Made by a program: the position numbers and the translations under genes. Of a stretch of 64,000 nucleotides of DNA, positions 40,872 through 49,357 are shown piece after piece (position 1 is the stretch's first letter; each line of letters begins with the position of its first letter). Source of the stretch: JBBRVW01 sp963784645 (GTDB lineage: Bacteria; Actinomycetota; Actinomycetes; JACCUZ01); the NCBI GenBank assembly GCA_963784645.1, contig CAWARY010000003.1:1-64000 (forward strand), given 5' to 3'. Under the pieces are notes generated by a model. The model had not been told where the DNA came from, did not search any database, and saw only the letters and a list, made by a program, of their open reading frames with translations.

Positions 40872-42092
40872 CTAGCCTCGCACCCCGCCCGTGGGCCTGC
40901 GCCGCTCGGCCGCGTTGCCGGCCAGCACCAGGATGCCGCCGGCCAGCGCCACGACCACCCAGAGCGCGTGGTCCAGCCCGACGGAGTGGGCCAGGGTCCC
41001 GATCAGCGGCGGCCCGACGAGGAACCCGGCGTACGCGATGGTGGCGACGGTGGCGATCGCCGACGGCCCGCGGCCGGGCGTCTCGCCGGCTGCCGTCATC
41101 GCGAGCGGGAAGCCGACGGCGATCCCCAGTCCCCAGAGCAGGGCACCCAGGAAGGCGGCCGGGAGCACGGGGACGCCGACGGCCAGCGCGACGCCCACGG
41201 CGGCGACCAACGCCCCGACGCGCAGCGTCCGGACCCGGCCGAACCGGGAGACGACGGCCGTGCCGCCGAGCCGCCCCACGGTCATCGCCGTCGAGAACAC
41301 CGCGAAGCCCGCCGCAGCCACCGCCCCACTGGCCTCGCGGTCGTCGGTGAGCATGATCGCGAGCCAGTCGTTGGCCGATCCCTCGGCCCAGGCAGCACAG
41401 AAGCACATGACGCCCAGCCCCAGCAGCCGCCGGTCACGGATCAGCGGACCGGTCGGGGAGACCACGTGGTGCTCACCCTCCGCGGTGTCGTGCACCTCCT
41501 CCTCGGCGCCCTCCGGCATGATCCGCACCGAGGCCACTCCCACGACGAGCGTGAGCGCGCACATGAGGGAGAAGTGCACGAACGGGCCGACGTCGGCGCC
41601 GGCTGCCAGCGCACCCACGCCGGCGCCGATCACCGAGCCGATCGACCAGGCCGCGTGGAAGCCCGGCATCAGGTCGCGGCCGGCCTCCCGCTCCACCTCG
41701 TGGCCCGAGACGTTCATCGCGACGTCCCACACGCCGACAGCGGCACCGATGACGAACAGCACCGCACCCAGGACGACCAGGTCCGGTGCCAGCGCCAGCA
41801 AGGGGTACGCCAGCACGCTGACGACGACACAGGCCACGAGTACCGCTCGCGCGCCGACGCGCTGCACCAGCCGCCCGGAGAAGGGCATCGCCAGCAGGGA
41901 GCCCACAGCGGTGAAGAGCAGCGCGAAGCCGAGGCCGCGCTCGTTGGCGCCGAGGTCGTCCTTGACCGCGGGGAGCCGGGACACCCAGGTGGCGAACAGC
42001 AACCCGTTGGTGGCGAAGACGATCCTGGTGGCCCACGCCTGCCGGCGCACGAGCGCAGGACCGGCGCTGACGGGGCCGTTGGCGCTGCGCAC
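40872..42092 (-). CDS. MFS transporter (YbjJ-like)
   Basis: 406-residue permease with about twelve helices. The first cytoplasmic region reads FATWVSRLPAVKDDLG, a signature of the YbjJ/FLJ-like MFS group, with GRLVQRVGAR motif A, a HAAWSIGSVIGAGVG helix, and an unusual charged central loop (EGAEEEVHDTAEGEHH). Substrate unknown. GTG 42092 is 6 nt after a TAGGCT box, so the transcript appears leaderless. It precedes the PCCH methyltransferase. Confidence 0.82.
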   Translation of the reverse strand: MRSANGPVSAGPALVRRQAWATRIVFATNGLLFATWVSRLPAVKDDLGANERGLGFALLFTAVGSLLAMPFSGRLVQRVGARAVLVACVVVSVLAYPLLALAPDLVVLGAVLFVIGAAVGVWDVAMNVSGHEVEREAGRDLMPGFHAAWSIGSVIGAGVGALAAGADVGPFVHFSLMCALTLVVGVASVRIMPEGAEEEVHDTAEGEHHVVSPTGPLIRDRRLLGLGVMCFCAAWAEGSANDWLAIMLTDDREASGAVAAAGFAVFSTAMTVGRLGGTAVVSRFGRVRTLRVGALVAAVGVALAVGVPVLPAAFLGALLWGLGIAVGFPLAMTAAGETPGRGPSAIATVATIAYAGFLVGPPLIGTLAHSVGLDHALWVVVALAGGILVLAGNAAERRRPTGGVRG

Positions 42093-42098
42093 CGGTCG

Positions 42099-42104
42099 AG
42101 CCTA
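42099..42104 (-). promoter_or_regulatory. Leaderless -10 box for MFS gene
   Basis: TAGGCT on the minus strand, 6 nt before GTG 42092. Confidence 0.5.
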
Positions 42105-42450
42105 GGCCTGGCGTGGCCGTGACCCGCTCGCCGTCCCACCGACCCGTGGCTCCACCGGACGACCGCGGAGGCGGGCCGAACGGCGGATGGACGTCGGGGA
42201 CGCCGCGGTCGACGGTGGTGGGGCTCCGTCCCGACACCGCGGCACCAAGGCTTACCGGGGACGCCCGCATGGAGGGGACGGGACCGGGGCAGAGGCGGTC
42301 CGCGCCGGGCCGGGATGAGGAGTGGCTGGCGCGGACCTTGCCGACGGGCCGTGGGGGGAGCCGACCCGGTCGGCCTCCTCCACCGTCCACCCGGCGGAGC
42401 CTGCGGTCAATGCACGTGTGCGGCGGACCCGCCCGGGGGACGAAGCCGGC
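42105..42450. other. Intergenic region, no gene recognised
   Basis: About 350 nt between divergent MFS and aldo/keto reductase genes. Both promoters must lie here. Frames through it are open only because of GC content; none has a credible start or family resemblance. Confidence 0.6.
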
Positions 42451-43425
42451 ATGGACTACACGCACCTGGGCCGCAGCGGCCTCTCGGTCAGCCGGCTCTG
42501 CCTGGGCACCATGAACTTCGGGCCCGAGACCTCGGAGGAGGACTCGCACGCGATCATGGACCGCGCCCTCGACCTCGGGATCAACTTCTTCGACACGGCC
42601 AACGTCTACGGCTGGGCGAAGGGCGAGGGGATCACCGAGCAGATCGTGGGCCGGTGGTTCGCGCAGGGCGGCGGCCGGCGCGAGAAGACGGTGATCGCCA
42701 CCAAGCTGTACGGCTCGATGAGCGACTGGCCCAACGACACGTTCCTCTCGGCCCGCAACATCCGCCGCGCGTGCGACGAGTCGCTGCGGCGGCTGCAGAC
42801 CGACCATCTCGACCTGTACCAGATGCACCACGTCGACCGGAGCACGCCGTGGGACGAGATCTGGGAGGCGTTCGACGTCCTGCGCACGCAGGGGAAGGTC
42901 CTCTACTTCGGGTCGTCGAACCACGCCGGCTGGCACATCGCCCAGGGCATGGAGGCGGCGCGGCGGCGCGGGTCGACCGGTCTGGTCAGCGAGCAGTCGA
43001 TCTACAACCTGCTCACCCGCGACATCGAGCTCGAGGTGCTGCCGGCCTGCCAGGACTACGGCCTCGGCGTCATCCCGTGGTCACCGCTGCACGGCGGCCT
43101 GCTGGGCGGCATTCTCCGCAAGACCGAGCAGGGCAAGCGCCGGCTCGCCGGTCGCGCCAAGGACGCCCTCAAGGAGAACCGCAAGGCCATCAAGGCCTAC
43201 GAGGACCTGTGCGACGAGCTCGGCGCGAACCCCGCCGACGTCGGCCTGGCGTGGCTGCTCGCCCAGCCCGGCGTGACCGGGCCGATCATCGGCCCGAGGA
43301 CGATGGAGCAGCTGGAGGGCTCGCTGCGCGCCCTGAAGGTCCGGCTCACCAAGGACGTCATGACCCGGCTGGACGAGATCTTCCCCGGCCCCGGCGGCCC
43401 GGCCCCCGAGGCCTACGCCTGGTAG
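42451..43425 (+). CDS. Aldo/keto reductase
   Basis: 324-residue NADPH-dependent oxidoreductase of the AKR TIM-barrel fold. The catalytic tetrad is visible: D in INFFDTANVYG (with Y), K in VIATKLYG, and H in LYQMHHVD. The fold end shows IIGPRTMEQLEGSL, the cofactor-phosphate region. It is close to the Kv-beta/YajO-like subgroup; substrate unknown. ATG 42451 opens the conserved DYTHLGRSGLSVSRLCLG. No partner gene; a strong hairpin follows 60 nt downstream. Confidence 0.88.
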   Translation: MDYTHLGRSGLSVSRLCLGTMNFGPETSEEDSHAIMDRALDLGINFFDTANVYGWAKGEGITEQIVGRWFAQGGGRREKTVIATKLYGSMSDWPNDTFLSARNIRRACDESLRRLQTDHLDLYQMHHVDRSTPWDEIWEAFDVLRTQGKVLYFGSSNHAGWHIAQGMEAARRRGSTGLVSEQSIYNLLTRDIELEVLPACQDYGLGVIPWSPLHGGLLGGILRKTEQGKRRLAGRAKDALKENRKAIKAYEDLCDELGANPADVGLAWLLAQPGVTGPIIGPRTMEQLEGSLRALKVRLTKDVMTRLDEIFPGPGGPAPEAYAW

Positions 43426-43464
43426 GCCCTCCCCACCCCCCCATCACCGCCGATGTCGTCCGGC

Positions 43465-43482
43465 GATCACGTAAACGTGATC
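43465..43482. repeat. GATCACGT palindrome
   Basis: GATCACGT-AA-ACGTGATC is a perfect 18-nt palindrome, similar in core to the TGATCACGG palindromes at 26934-27021. Confidence 0.5.
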
Positions 43483-43486
43483 CACC

Positions 43487-43522
43487 GTCGCCTCCCACGG
43501 GTGGCAACCCGTGGGAGGCGAC
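43487..43522 (+). terminator. Strong 16-bp hairpin after aldo/keto reductase
   Basis: GTCGCCTCCCACGGGT and ACCCGTGGGAGGCGAC pair perfectly around a 4-nt loop GGCA, 61 nt after the stop. It has no U-tract. Confidence 0.65.
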
Positions 43523-43594
43523 AGCAGGCCGTGCGAAGCAACGGGAGGGGGCGGACGCAGCGGCCGGGTGCAGACGATCCGCGCCCCGGCCCGG

Positions 43595-43678
43595 TCAGGC
43601 CAGGGCGCCGGCGACGACGAGGACGATCAGCAGCGCCAGCGTGCCCAGCACCACCAGCCGTCGCGCCCTCGGGTCCAT
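43595..43678 (-). CDS. 27-residue single-pass membrane peptide
   Basis: Short ORF MDPRARRLVVLGTLALLIVL plus VVAGALA: a positively charged N-terminus and one transmembrane helix. The pattern MDPR-basic-hydrophobic is familiar from tiny unannotated actinobacterial genes. ATG 43678 lies 6 nt after a TAAGGT box (43685-43690), the same leaderless arrangement as other genes here, which supports expression. Function unknown; it could be a membrane-complex subunit. Confidence 0.55.
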   Translation of the reverse strand: MDPRARRLVVLGTLALLIVLVVAGALA

Positions 43679-43825
43679 CCCCCGACCTTAGGTGACGAGG
43701 AGGCACTCCGTCGGTGGTCGCTCTCCCGCCGTCGGGCGCACTGGCAGAGCGGCCAGGACGAGGACGCTGCCCGGTGGACAGCTCCCGCCGTCGGTCCCGG
43801 ACCGCCACCTGGGCGAAGGAGCGAA

Positions 43826-43870
43826 GTGGCCCGGCTGGACGGCTGCTTTCCGGCCGTCCAGCCGGTCCAC
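43826..43870. terminator. Hairpin in intergenic region before SolA-like gene end
   Basis: CCGGCTGGACGGC and GCCGTCCAGCCGG form a 13-bp perfect stem with a 9-nt loop, extended by GTGGC/TCCAC. It could end the SolA-like transcript coming from the right. The rest of 43700-43940 shows no gene. Confidence 0.5.
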
Positions 43871-43941
43871 TTGACGTCATGAGGTCCATGACGTGCGTCG
43901 CGGTACGGGTACGAAAGCGCCTCGGACGGCGACGAGGAGCC

Positions 43942-45060
43942 TCACGCCGGGCGCGGGGCGGCCAGCCGCGCCGGGTCGAACGTCGACAGGTCGAACGGTG
44001 TGGTGCCCGTGGTGGCGAGGTCGGCCAGGACCTCGCCCAGCACCGGCGTGAACTTGAACCCGTGCCCGGAGAAGCCGCACGCGACCAGGACGCGATCGGA
44101 CTCGGGGTGCGGCCCGACGACGAAGTCCTCGTCGGGCGTGAGCGTGTACCAGCACTCGGCCTCGCGGGTGTGCCGCCCGCCCAGCTCAGGGAACAGCTCG
44201 CCGAGCGCGGCGGCGAGCTCGTCGACGTCCCACTGGTCCGCCGGCCGGTCACCGCAGAAGTGCACCGCGGCCTTGACGTCGTCGCGACCGTCCTGCGCCG
44301 GTGCCCCGTACATCGAGGTGCCGTCGGCCCGGTCCCAGATCCACACCGGGAGCCGGCCGGTGCGGAACTCGTCGACCTGGGGCGGGGCGAACCAGTGCTG
44401 GACCCGGCGCTCGACGACGAGCGGCAGGTCCAGCCGCACCAGCTCCGGCGCCCACCGGCCGGGGGCCAGCACCAGGGCACCGGCGTCGACGGCGCCCCGG
44501 GTGGTCTCGACCCGCACACCGTGGTCCGTGGCGGTCCAGCCGGTGACCGCCTCGTCGTGCCGCAGCTCGGCACCCGCGCCCGCCGCCCGGCGCAGGTGCG
44601 CGGCGACGGCCGACTCCGGCCGCACCCAGCCGGCCTGCGGCTCGTAGAGGGCGGCGACGTCGTCCGGAGGACGCATCGCGGGAAACCTGCGGTGCACCTC
44701 GGCGGCGCCGAGCACCTCGTGCTCGAGGTCCCAGTGGCGCGCCGTCTCCTGGCTGCCGCGAAAGACCCGTGTGTCGGGCCTGCCGAGGAACAGGCCGCCG
44801 GTGCGGTGCAGCAACGGCTGCCCTGACTCGTCGGCGAGGTCGGCCCACAGCTCGTAGGTGCGCTGCAGCAGGGGGACGTAGGCCGCGCCCTCGAAGTAGA
44901 CCTGCCGGACGATGCGGGACTCGCCGTGGCTCGAGCCCTCGCAGTGCGCTCCTGGCCGGGGGTCGATCCCCAGGACCCGCACTCCCCGGGCGGCGAGGTG
45001 CGCGGCGGTGGCGCTGCCGAAGCCGCCGAGCCCGGCGACCACGACGTCGTACGTCGGCAC
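43942..45060 (-). CDS. SolA/MSOX-like FAD-dependent amine oxidase
   Basis: 372-residue flavoenzyme of the monomeric sarcosine oxidase / N-methyltryptophan oxidase family, oxidising N-methyl amino acids with release of formaldehyde and hydrogen peroxide. The FAD dinucleotide motif is VVVAGLGGFGSATAAHLA (residues 6-23), and EGSSHGESRIVRQVYF matches the family. C303 in ECWYTLTPDE aligns with the Cys that binds FAD covalently in MSOX, and CGFSGHGFKFTPVLGE closes the active site. GTG 45060 is chosen because it places the dinucleotide motif at the N-terminus. It is 5 nt downstream of the isomerase-like gene. Confidence 0.85.
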   Translation of the reverse strand: MPTYDVVVAGLGGFGSATAAHLAARGVRVLGIDPRPGAHCEGSSHGESRIVRQVYFEGAAYVPLLQRTYELWADLADESGQPLLHRTGGLFLGRPDTRVFRGSQETARHWDLEHEVLGAAEVHRRFPAMRPPDDVAALYEPQAGWVRPESAVAAHLRRAAGAGAELRHDEAVTGWTATDHGVRVETTRGAVDAGALVLAPGRWAPELVRLDLPLVVERRVQHWFAPPQVDEFRTGRLPVWIWDRADGTSMYGAPAQDGRDDVKAAVHFCGDRPADQWDVDELAAALGELFPELGGRHTREAECWYTLTPDEDFVVGPHPESDRVLVACGFSGHGFKFTPVLGEVLADLATTGTTPFDLSTFDPARLAAPRPA

Positions 45061-45065
45061 GCCGG

Positions 45066-45821
45066 CTACTGGGTGACGGTGTGCAGCCGCCCGCGGAACC
45101 CCGTCAGCAGGGCGGCGTCGCCCTCGAGGCGCACGGCAGAGTCGGGGCGGCGTCCCCACAGCCACAGGTAGAGCTCCGAGGCCTCTCCGCTGACCACGGC
45201 GTCGGACGCGCCCGGCAGGCGGGCGATGTCGACGGTGTCAGCGGTCAGCGTGAGGCGCCAGATGCGGTCGGCCGTGCGGACGGCGACGGTGCCGCGCCCC
45301 GGCCCGTCCGGCCCGACGTCGTCGGCCTGGTAGCAGAGGAACCAGTCGAGCACCTCGTCCACGCCGTCGACCGCGAGGTCGTGGTCGACCGGCGACTCCG
45401 CCCCGGTGCCGCTCTCGACGTCGACCCGGTGCACCGCGGCCTCCTGGGCCATCCGGCGGCACCAGAACGCGACGTCCTGGTGGTCCTCGTGCCAGGTCCA
45501 GACCTGCTCCCGGGGTTCCCTGGACGTCAGCTCGCCGAGCAGCTCGTCGCGCCGCTCGCGGAACCACCTGAGCACGGTGTCGAGATCGGCTCCGGCGGCG
45601 GGCCCCTGGTCCCAGTCGTCCGCGCTCGGGGGGCGGCGGCCGAGGCGTATCGACTCGACCTTGTGGCTGAACACCGATCCGGTGTGCACGAGCGCGTCAC
45701 GTACCGTCCAGCCCGGGCAGGTGGGGACCACGGCGTCGAGGTCGGTGGTCACCTCGAGCATCCGGCCGGTGTCGGAGCGCAGGTGGCGCAGGAAGTCGGT
45801 GCTGCTCAGGCCGTCGGTCAT
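45066..45821 (-). CDS. Maleylpyruvate isomerase / DinB-like mycothiol-dependent protein
   Basis: 251-residue cytosolic protein of the MDMPI-type family. The N-terminal DinB-like four-helix domain has VVPTCPGWTVRDALVHTGSVFSHKV, typical of mycothiol-dependent isomerases in which His residues bind a metal, followed by HEDHQDVAFWCRRMAQEAAVHRVDVE. The C-terminal third is an SCP2-like/MDMPI C domain. Such enzymes act on mycothiol conjugates. ATG 45821 has GGAAGG upstream. It lies directly before the SolA-like oxidase with a 5-nt gap; a combined role in formaldehyde or methylamine handling is speculation. Confidence 0.8.
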   Translation of the reverse strand: MTDGLSSTDFLRHLRSDTGRMLEVTTDLDAVVPTCPGWTVRDALVHTGSVFSHKVESIRLGRRPPSADDWDQGPAAGADLDTVLRWFRERRDELLGELTSREPREQVWTWHEDHQDVAFWCRRMAQEAAVHRVDVESGTGAESPVDHDLAVDGVDEVLDWFLCYQADDVGPDGPGRGTVAVRTADRIWRLTLTADTVDIARLPGASDAVVSGEASELYLWLWGRRPDSAVRLEGDAALLTGFRGRLHTVTQ

Positions 45822-45878
45822 GCCACCATCCTTCCCACCGGCACCGCCGCGCGCCAGCACCGCGGGTGTCCCGGCCGG

Positions 45879-47168
45879 TCAGGCCTGCTGGACGGTCTCT
45901 CGGGAGTCCTCGAGCTGCGGGTCGCGCAGTGGCGCTGTCACCGACACCCGCAGCTCGTCGCGCAGGACCAGGCCGCGCCGGCGGGCGAGCAGACCGCCGG
46001 CGACCAGCGCCGCGGAGGCCGATACCGCGCCGCCACCGATCAGACTCCAGCGGGCGCCGAACGCCTCGGCCACTGCCCCGATCAGGGGCGAACCGACGGG
46101 GGTCCCTCCCATGAGGACCGCCATGTAGAGCGCCATCACCCGGCCGCGCATCGCCGGGGCGACAGCCAGCTGCATCGTCGCGTTGGCGGAGTTGAGCATC
46201 GTCATCTGGCACAGGCCCAGCGGGATCAGCGTCGCCATGAACGTCCAGTACGACGGCATCAGCCCCGCGACGATCTCGACGAGGCCGAACGCGACGGCGG
46301 CGGCGACGATGAGGCGGATGCGCGGCCGGCCGCGCCGCGCGGCGAGCAGGGCCCCCGACAGCGAGCCGATCGCGACGACGGTGCCGAGCAGGCCGTACTC
46401 CCCCGCGCCCTTGTGGAACTCCTGGGTCGCCATCAGGGCCGACGTGAGCTGGAAGTTCAAACCGAAGGTCCCCACGAAGAACACGATCACCATCACGGTG
46501 AGCAGGTCCGGACGGGCCCGGAGGTAGCGGATGCCCTCGAGCAGCTGCCCGCGGCCGCGGCCCGCGCGCGGCATCGGCATCAGCTCGGCCGGCCGCATCT
46601 TCGCCAGCGCGAGGATGACGGCCCCGAACGACGCCGCATTGATGAGGAACACCGGGCCGGTGCCGACCAGCACGATGAGGAAGCCGGCCACCGACGGGCC
46701 GATGACCCTTCCGAGGTTGAACGACGCGCTGTTGAGACCGACCGCGTTGGACAGGTCGTCGCGGCCCACCATCTCGATGACGAAGGACTGCCGGGCCGGT
46801 GCGTCGCACGCCGCGCCGACGCCCAGCAGCAGTGCCAGGACGTAGACGTGCCAGACCTGGACGACCCCGGTGACGTCGAGGACGCCGAGCACCAGGCCCA
46901 CGGTGGCCATGAAGGCCTGGGTGGCGATCAGCACCTTGCGCTTGGAGTAGCGGTCGGCCAGCGTCCCCGCGAACGGCGCGAGCAGCAGCATCGGCAGGAA
47001 CTGCAGCCCGGTGGTGATGCCCAGCGCGACCCCGCTCTGGCCGGACAGCTGGAGCACCAGCCAGTCCTGGGCGACCCGCTGCATCCAGGTGCCGGTGTTC
47101 GAGACGACGCCGCCCGCGGCGTAGTAGCGGTAGTTGCGGTTGCGCAGGGACTGGAAGGTCGGGCTCAT
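45879..47168 (-). CDS. MFS transporter (EntS/MFS_3-like)
   Basis: 429-residue permease of the enterobactin-exporter/macrolide-efflux group: FQSLRNRNYRYYAAGGVVSNTGTWMQ start, GTLADRYSKRKVLI motif A, GVGAACDAPARQSFVIEMV, and LNSASFNLGRVIGP. About twelve helices. ATG 47168 overlaps the MarR stop (ATGA), so regulator and pump form an operon, and the pump is probably induced by the ligand that inactivates MarR. Probably a multidrug exporter. Confidence 0.87.
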   Translation of the reverse strand: MSPTFQSLRNRNYRYYAAGGVVSNTGTWMQRVAQDWLVLQLSGQSGVALGITTGLQFLPMLLLAPFAGTLADRYSKRKVLIATQAFMATVGLVLGVLDVTGVVQVWHVYVLALLLGVGAACDAPARQSFVIEMVGRDDLSNAVGLNSASFNLGRVIGPSVAGFLIVLVGTGPVFLINAASFGAVILALAKMRPAELMPMPRAGRGRGQLLEGIRYLRARPDLLTVMVIVFFVGTFGLNFQLTSALMATQEFHKGAGEYGLLGTVVAIGSLSGALLAARRGRPRIRLIVAAAVAFGLVEIVAGLMPSYWTFMATLIPLGLCQMTMLNSANATMQLAVAPAMRGRVMALYMAVLMGGTPVGSPLIGAVAEAFGARWSLIGGGAVSASAALVAGGLLARRRGLVLRDELRVSVTAPLRDPQLEDSRETVQQA

Positions 47169-47599
47169 GCCGAACGGGTGATGCGGTCGAGGAGCGGTGC
47201 CGCCGCCCGCAGGAGGTCGCGCTCGTCCTGGGTCAGCTCGGCGAGCCGCCGCGACAGCCACGCGTCCCGGCGCCGGCGATCCTCCCGGAGGAGAGCCTTG
47301 GCGGCGGCGGTGAGTGCGACCAGGTGCTGACGGCCGTCGGTGGCGTGCGGGGTGCGGGTGATGAGGCCGAGCTCCTCGAGAGCCGCCAGGGTGCGGGTCA
47401 TGGAGGGGGGCTGCACGTGCTCGTGGTCGGCCAGCTCGCGCGGGGTCAGCGGGCCGTGCCGGTCGAGGGTCGCCAGGGCGGAGGTCTGCGTGAGGGTGAG
47501 GGCGTGGTCGGCGCGCTCGGTGCGCAGCCGGCGGCTGAGCCGCATCACCGACACCCGCATCGTGCTCGCCAGCTCGGCGGTGCGGGTCATCGTGGGCAC
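47165..47599 (-). CDS. MarR-family repressor
   Basis: 144-residue winged-helix regulator: LTQTSALATLDRHGPLTPRELADHEHVQPPSMTRTLAALEELGLI is the recognition region and TPHATDGRQHLVALTAAA the wing. GTG 47599 is 6 nt after a TAGGCT box, so leaderless; ATG 47590 is an alternative. The inverted repeat at 47615-47644 just upstream of that box is a likely autoregulatory operator. It precedes the MFS pump it probably controls. Confidence 0.88.
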   Translation of the reverse strand: MPTMTRTAELASTMRVSVMRLSRRLRTERADHALTLTQTSALATLDRHGPLTPRELADHEHVQPPSMTRTLAALEELGLITRTPHATDGRQHLVALTAAAKALLREDRRRRDAWLSRRLAELTQDERDLLRAAAPLLDRITRSA

Positions 47600-47605
47600 G
47601 CGCCC

Positions 47606-47644
47606 AGCCTACCCCGAAGTCGTTACTTCCGCTAACGAACTTCG
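47606..47644 (-). promoter_or_regulatory. MarR promoter and operator
   Basis: CGAAGTCGTTA (47615-47625) and TAACGAACTTCG (47633-47644) form an 11-12-bp inverted repeat with one indel, next to the TAGGCT -10 box (minus strand, 47606-47611). MarR binding here would block its own operon. Confidence 0.6.
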
Positions 47645-47746
47645 TCCGGCGGTCGAGCCGCGGTGAGCGGGGACGTCTCAGGCAGAGCCGGTCACGCAGC
47701 ACCGGGGCGGTGGGGCCGGAGGATCACCCGACCCGGGGGCGACCGG

Positions 47747-47959
47747 CTACGCGTCGGGAAACCACTCCACCTCGTTGCCGTACGCATCTGCGCACTCCCG
47801 GCAGCGGGCGGCGGTGTACGGGCGGTCGACGGGCAGGAGCTGGTCGGGGTGACGCACCCGCGGGCAGTCCGCCCGACGATGGAAGCGGCGGGCGAGGCCG
47901 GGACCGTCGAGGTCCGCGCGCTGCGGCTCCACGAATCCCGCCGGCGGGGCGTACACCAT
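47747..47959 (-). CDS. Small Cys/His-containing protein
   Basis: 70-residue protein MVYAPPAGFVEPQRADLDGP..., with FHRRADCPRVRHPDQLLPVD and AARCRECADAYGNEVEW. The spacing of two H-x-x-x-C and one CxxC suggests a small zinc site, and DCPxVRHP is familiar from short actinobacterial proteins. No function is known. ATG 47959 overlaps the STAS gene stop (TGATG), so it is co-translated with that regulator. Confidence 0.65.
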   Translation of the reverse strand: MVYAPPAGFVEPQRADLDGPGLARRFHRRADCPRVRHPDQLLPVDRPYTAARCRECADAYGNEVEWFPDA

Positions 47960-48303
47960 CAGAGCGCCAGCCGCGCAGCGAGCGCCGGCCGAAGGTCGAA
48001 CTCGCCCGACAGGCCGGTGGCACCGAGCAGACGCCGCATCCCGGCTGTCGGTCCGACCAGGGTGACCCGGCCGCCGGCAGCCTGCGCGTCGCGGACGAGC
48101 CCGAGGAGCGGGGCGAGCCCGGAGCAGTCGATGAACGTCACGGCGGAGACATCGATGACCAGGCCGGGTCCGGCGTTCACCAACGCGGCCCGTGCAGTCG
48201 TGCCAGCCGTCTCGGCGGTGAACATGTCCAGCTCGCCGCGCAACACGCAGTCGGCGTCCGGACTCGTGATCGCTCGGCTCCGTCGTTCCGGGTGGACAGC
48301 CAT
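47959..48303 (-). CDS. STAS-domain anti-sigma factor antagonist
   Basis: 114-residue SpoIIAA/RsbV-like protein: GLVIDVSAVTFIDCSGL has the phosphorylatable Ser61, which in the family is dephosphorylated to release a sigma factor from its anti-sigma partner. No anti-sigma kinase is present in the window. It opens a two-gene unit with the small Cys protein; the GAF-ANTAR gene lies 277 nt upstream on the same strand. Confidence 0.87.
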   Translation of the reverse strand: MAVHPERRSRAITSPDADCVLRGELDMFTAETAGTTARAALVNAGPGLVIDVSAVTFIDCSGLAPLLGLVRDAQAAGGRVTLVGPTAGMRRLLGATGLSGEFDLRPALAARLAL

Positions 48304-48580
48304 GACAACTCCGGATTGCCGCGGGCCGGGGCCAAGCCTGGCCTCCGGGTGATCCCGCCGGGGTCCGGGGCGGCTGCGCCCCTCGAGAGTACGCCCGCGG
48401 AGCCGTGTCCGGGTGGACTTGCAGATGCTAGTTCGCGGCCGACACCCACCGCGGGCACGCTACTCGGGCTCGGGCGCACCATTGGAGGTGTCGTCGCCGC
48501 GGGCGAGGATGTCCCCGACCGGCCCGACCTGGTGCGACCCACGCACGCCCGGCTCCTGCGAGCCGGCCGGTGGCGTGCGG

Positions 48581-49306
48581 TCACGGGGCGGCCCCCGGCA
48601 CGCTTGCGGGGTCGGCGAGGGCGGCATGTGCCACGTCCACGAGATGTGTCCCCGACCGGCGGGCGTACGACCGCAACCGGACGAATGCCTCGTCCACGCT
48701 GACACCCTGGGACTGCGCGAGGGCACCTTTGGCCTGCTCGATGACGATGCGGCTGTTCAGCGCGGACTGCAGCTGCTCGGACAGGACTGCCCCATGGCGC
48801 ACCGCCCGTTCCTGCAGCAGGCCGATGGTGGCCACGTGCGCGAGCGTCTGAGCGATGTGGACGTCGGTGTCGTCCCAGCGGACGGCGTCCTTGCCGAACA
48901 CTCCGATGGCGCCGATCACCTGGTCCCGCAGGCGCAGCGGGAACGCGTGCACCGACAGGTAGCCGCCTTCGACAGCGCGCGGCGCGAAGCGCGGCCAGCG
49001 GTCCTGAGCGCCGTCCAGAGCGGCGTTCACGACCGGCTGGCCGTCCCGGAACGCGTCCAGGCACGGACCCTCGTGCACCTGGACCTGGAACAGCTCGAGC
49101 CGCGTGACGTCCTCGTTGGAGCCCGCCATGAACTGCAGGTTCCCGCGCCGGTCCGCCAGCAGGATCCCGACGTCCGCCGCACCGATGAGCTCGGAGGTGC
49201 GGTGCGCGACCATGATCAGGAACTCGATCACGTCGAAGTCGTCGACCAGGGTGTCGGCCAGCTCGACGAACACGTCGGCCAGCCGTCGCGTGGACACGAC
49301 GGTCAT
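48581..49306 (-). CDS. GAF and ANTAR domain regulator
   Basis: 241-residue cytosolic protein: a GAF sensor (about 20-165, HEGPCLDAFRDGQPVV) and a C-terminal ANTAR RNA-binding domain (about 175-235, RIVIEQAKGALAQSQGVSVDEAFVRLRSYAR). ANTAR domains bind tandem hexanucleotide-loop hairpins and act as antiterminators. Actinobacteria carry many such proteins of unknown signal. ATG 49306. It is followed downstream (left) by the STAS gene and preceded by a paralogous gene at 49358. Confidence 0.88.
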   Translation of the reverse strand: MTVVSTRRLADVFVELADTLVDDFDVIEFLIMVAHRTSELIGAADVGILLADRRGNLQFMAGSNEDVTRLELFQVQVHEGPCLDAFRDGQPVVNAALDGAQDRWPRFAPRAVEGGYLSVHAFPLRLRDQVIGAIGVFGKDAVRWDDTDVHIAQTLAHVATIGLLQERAVRHGAVLSEQLQSALNSRIVIEQAKGALAQSQGVSVDEAFVRLRSYARRSGTHLVDVAHAALADPASVPGAAP

Positions 49307-49357
49307 GTGAACCTCCCCGGTCGAGGTGAGCTGAGCCGGCTGACCGCAGGAACCACC

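Noticed and set aside
44769..47330. 853-codon plus-strand ORF
   Set aside because: Shadow of SolA-like, isomerase-like and MFS genes on the other strand.
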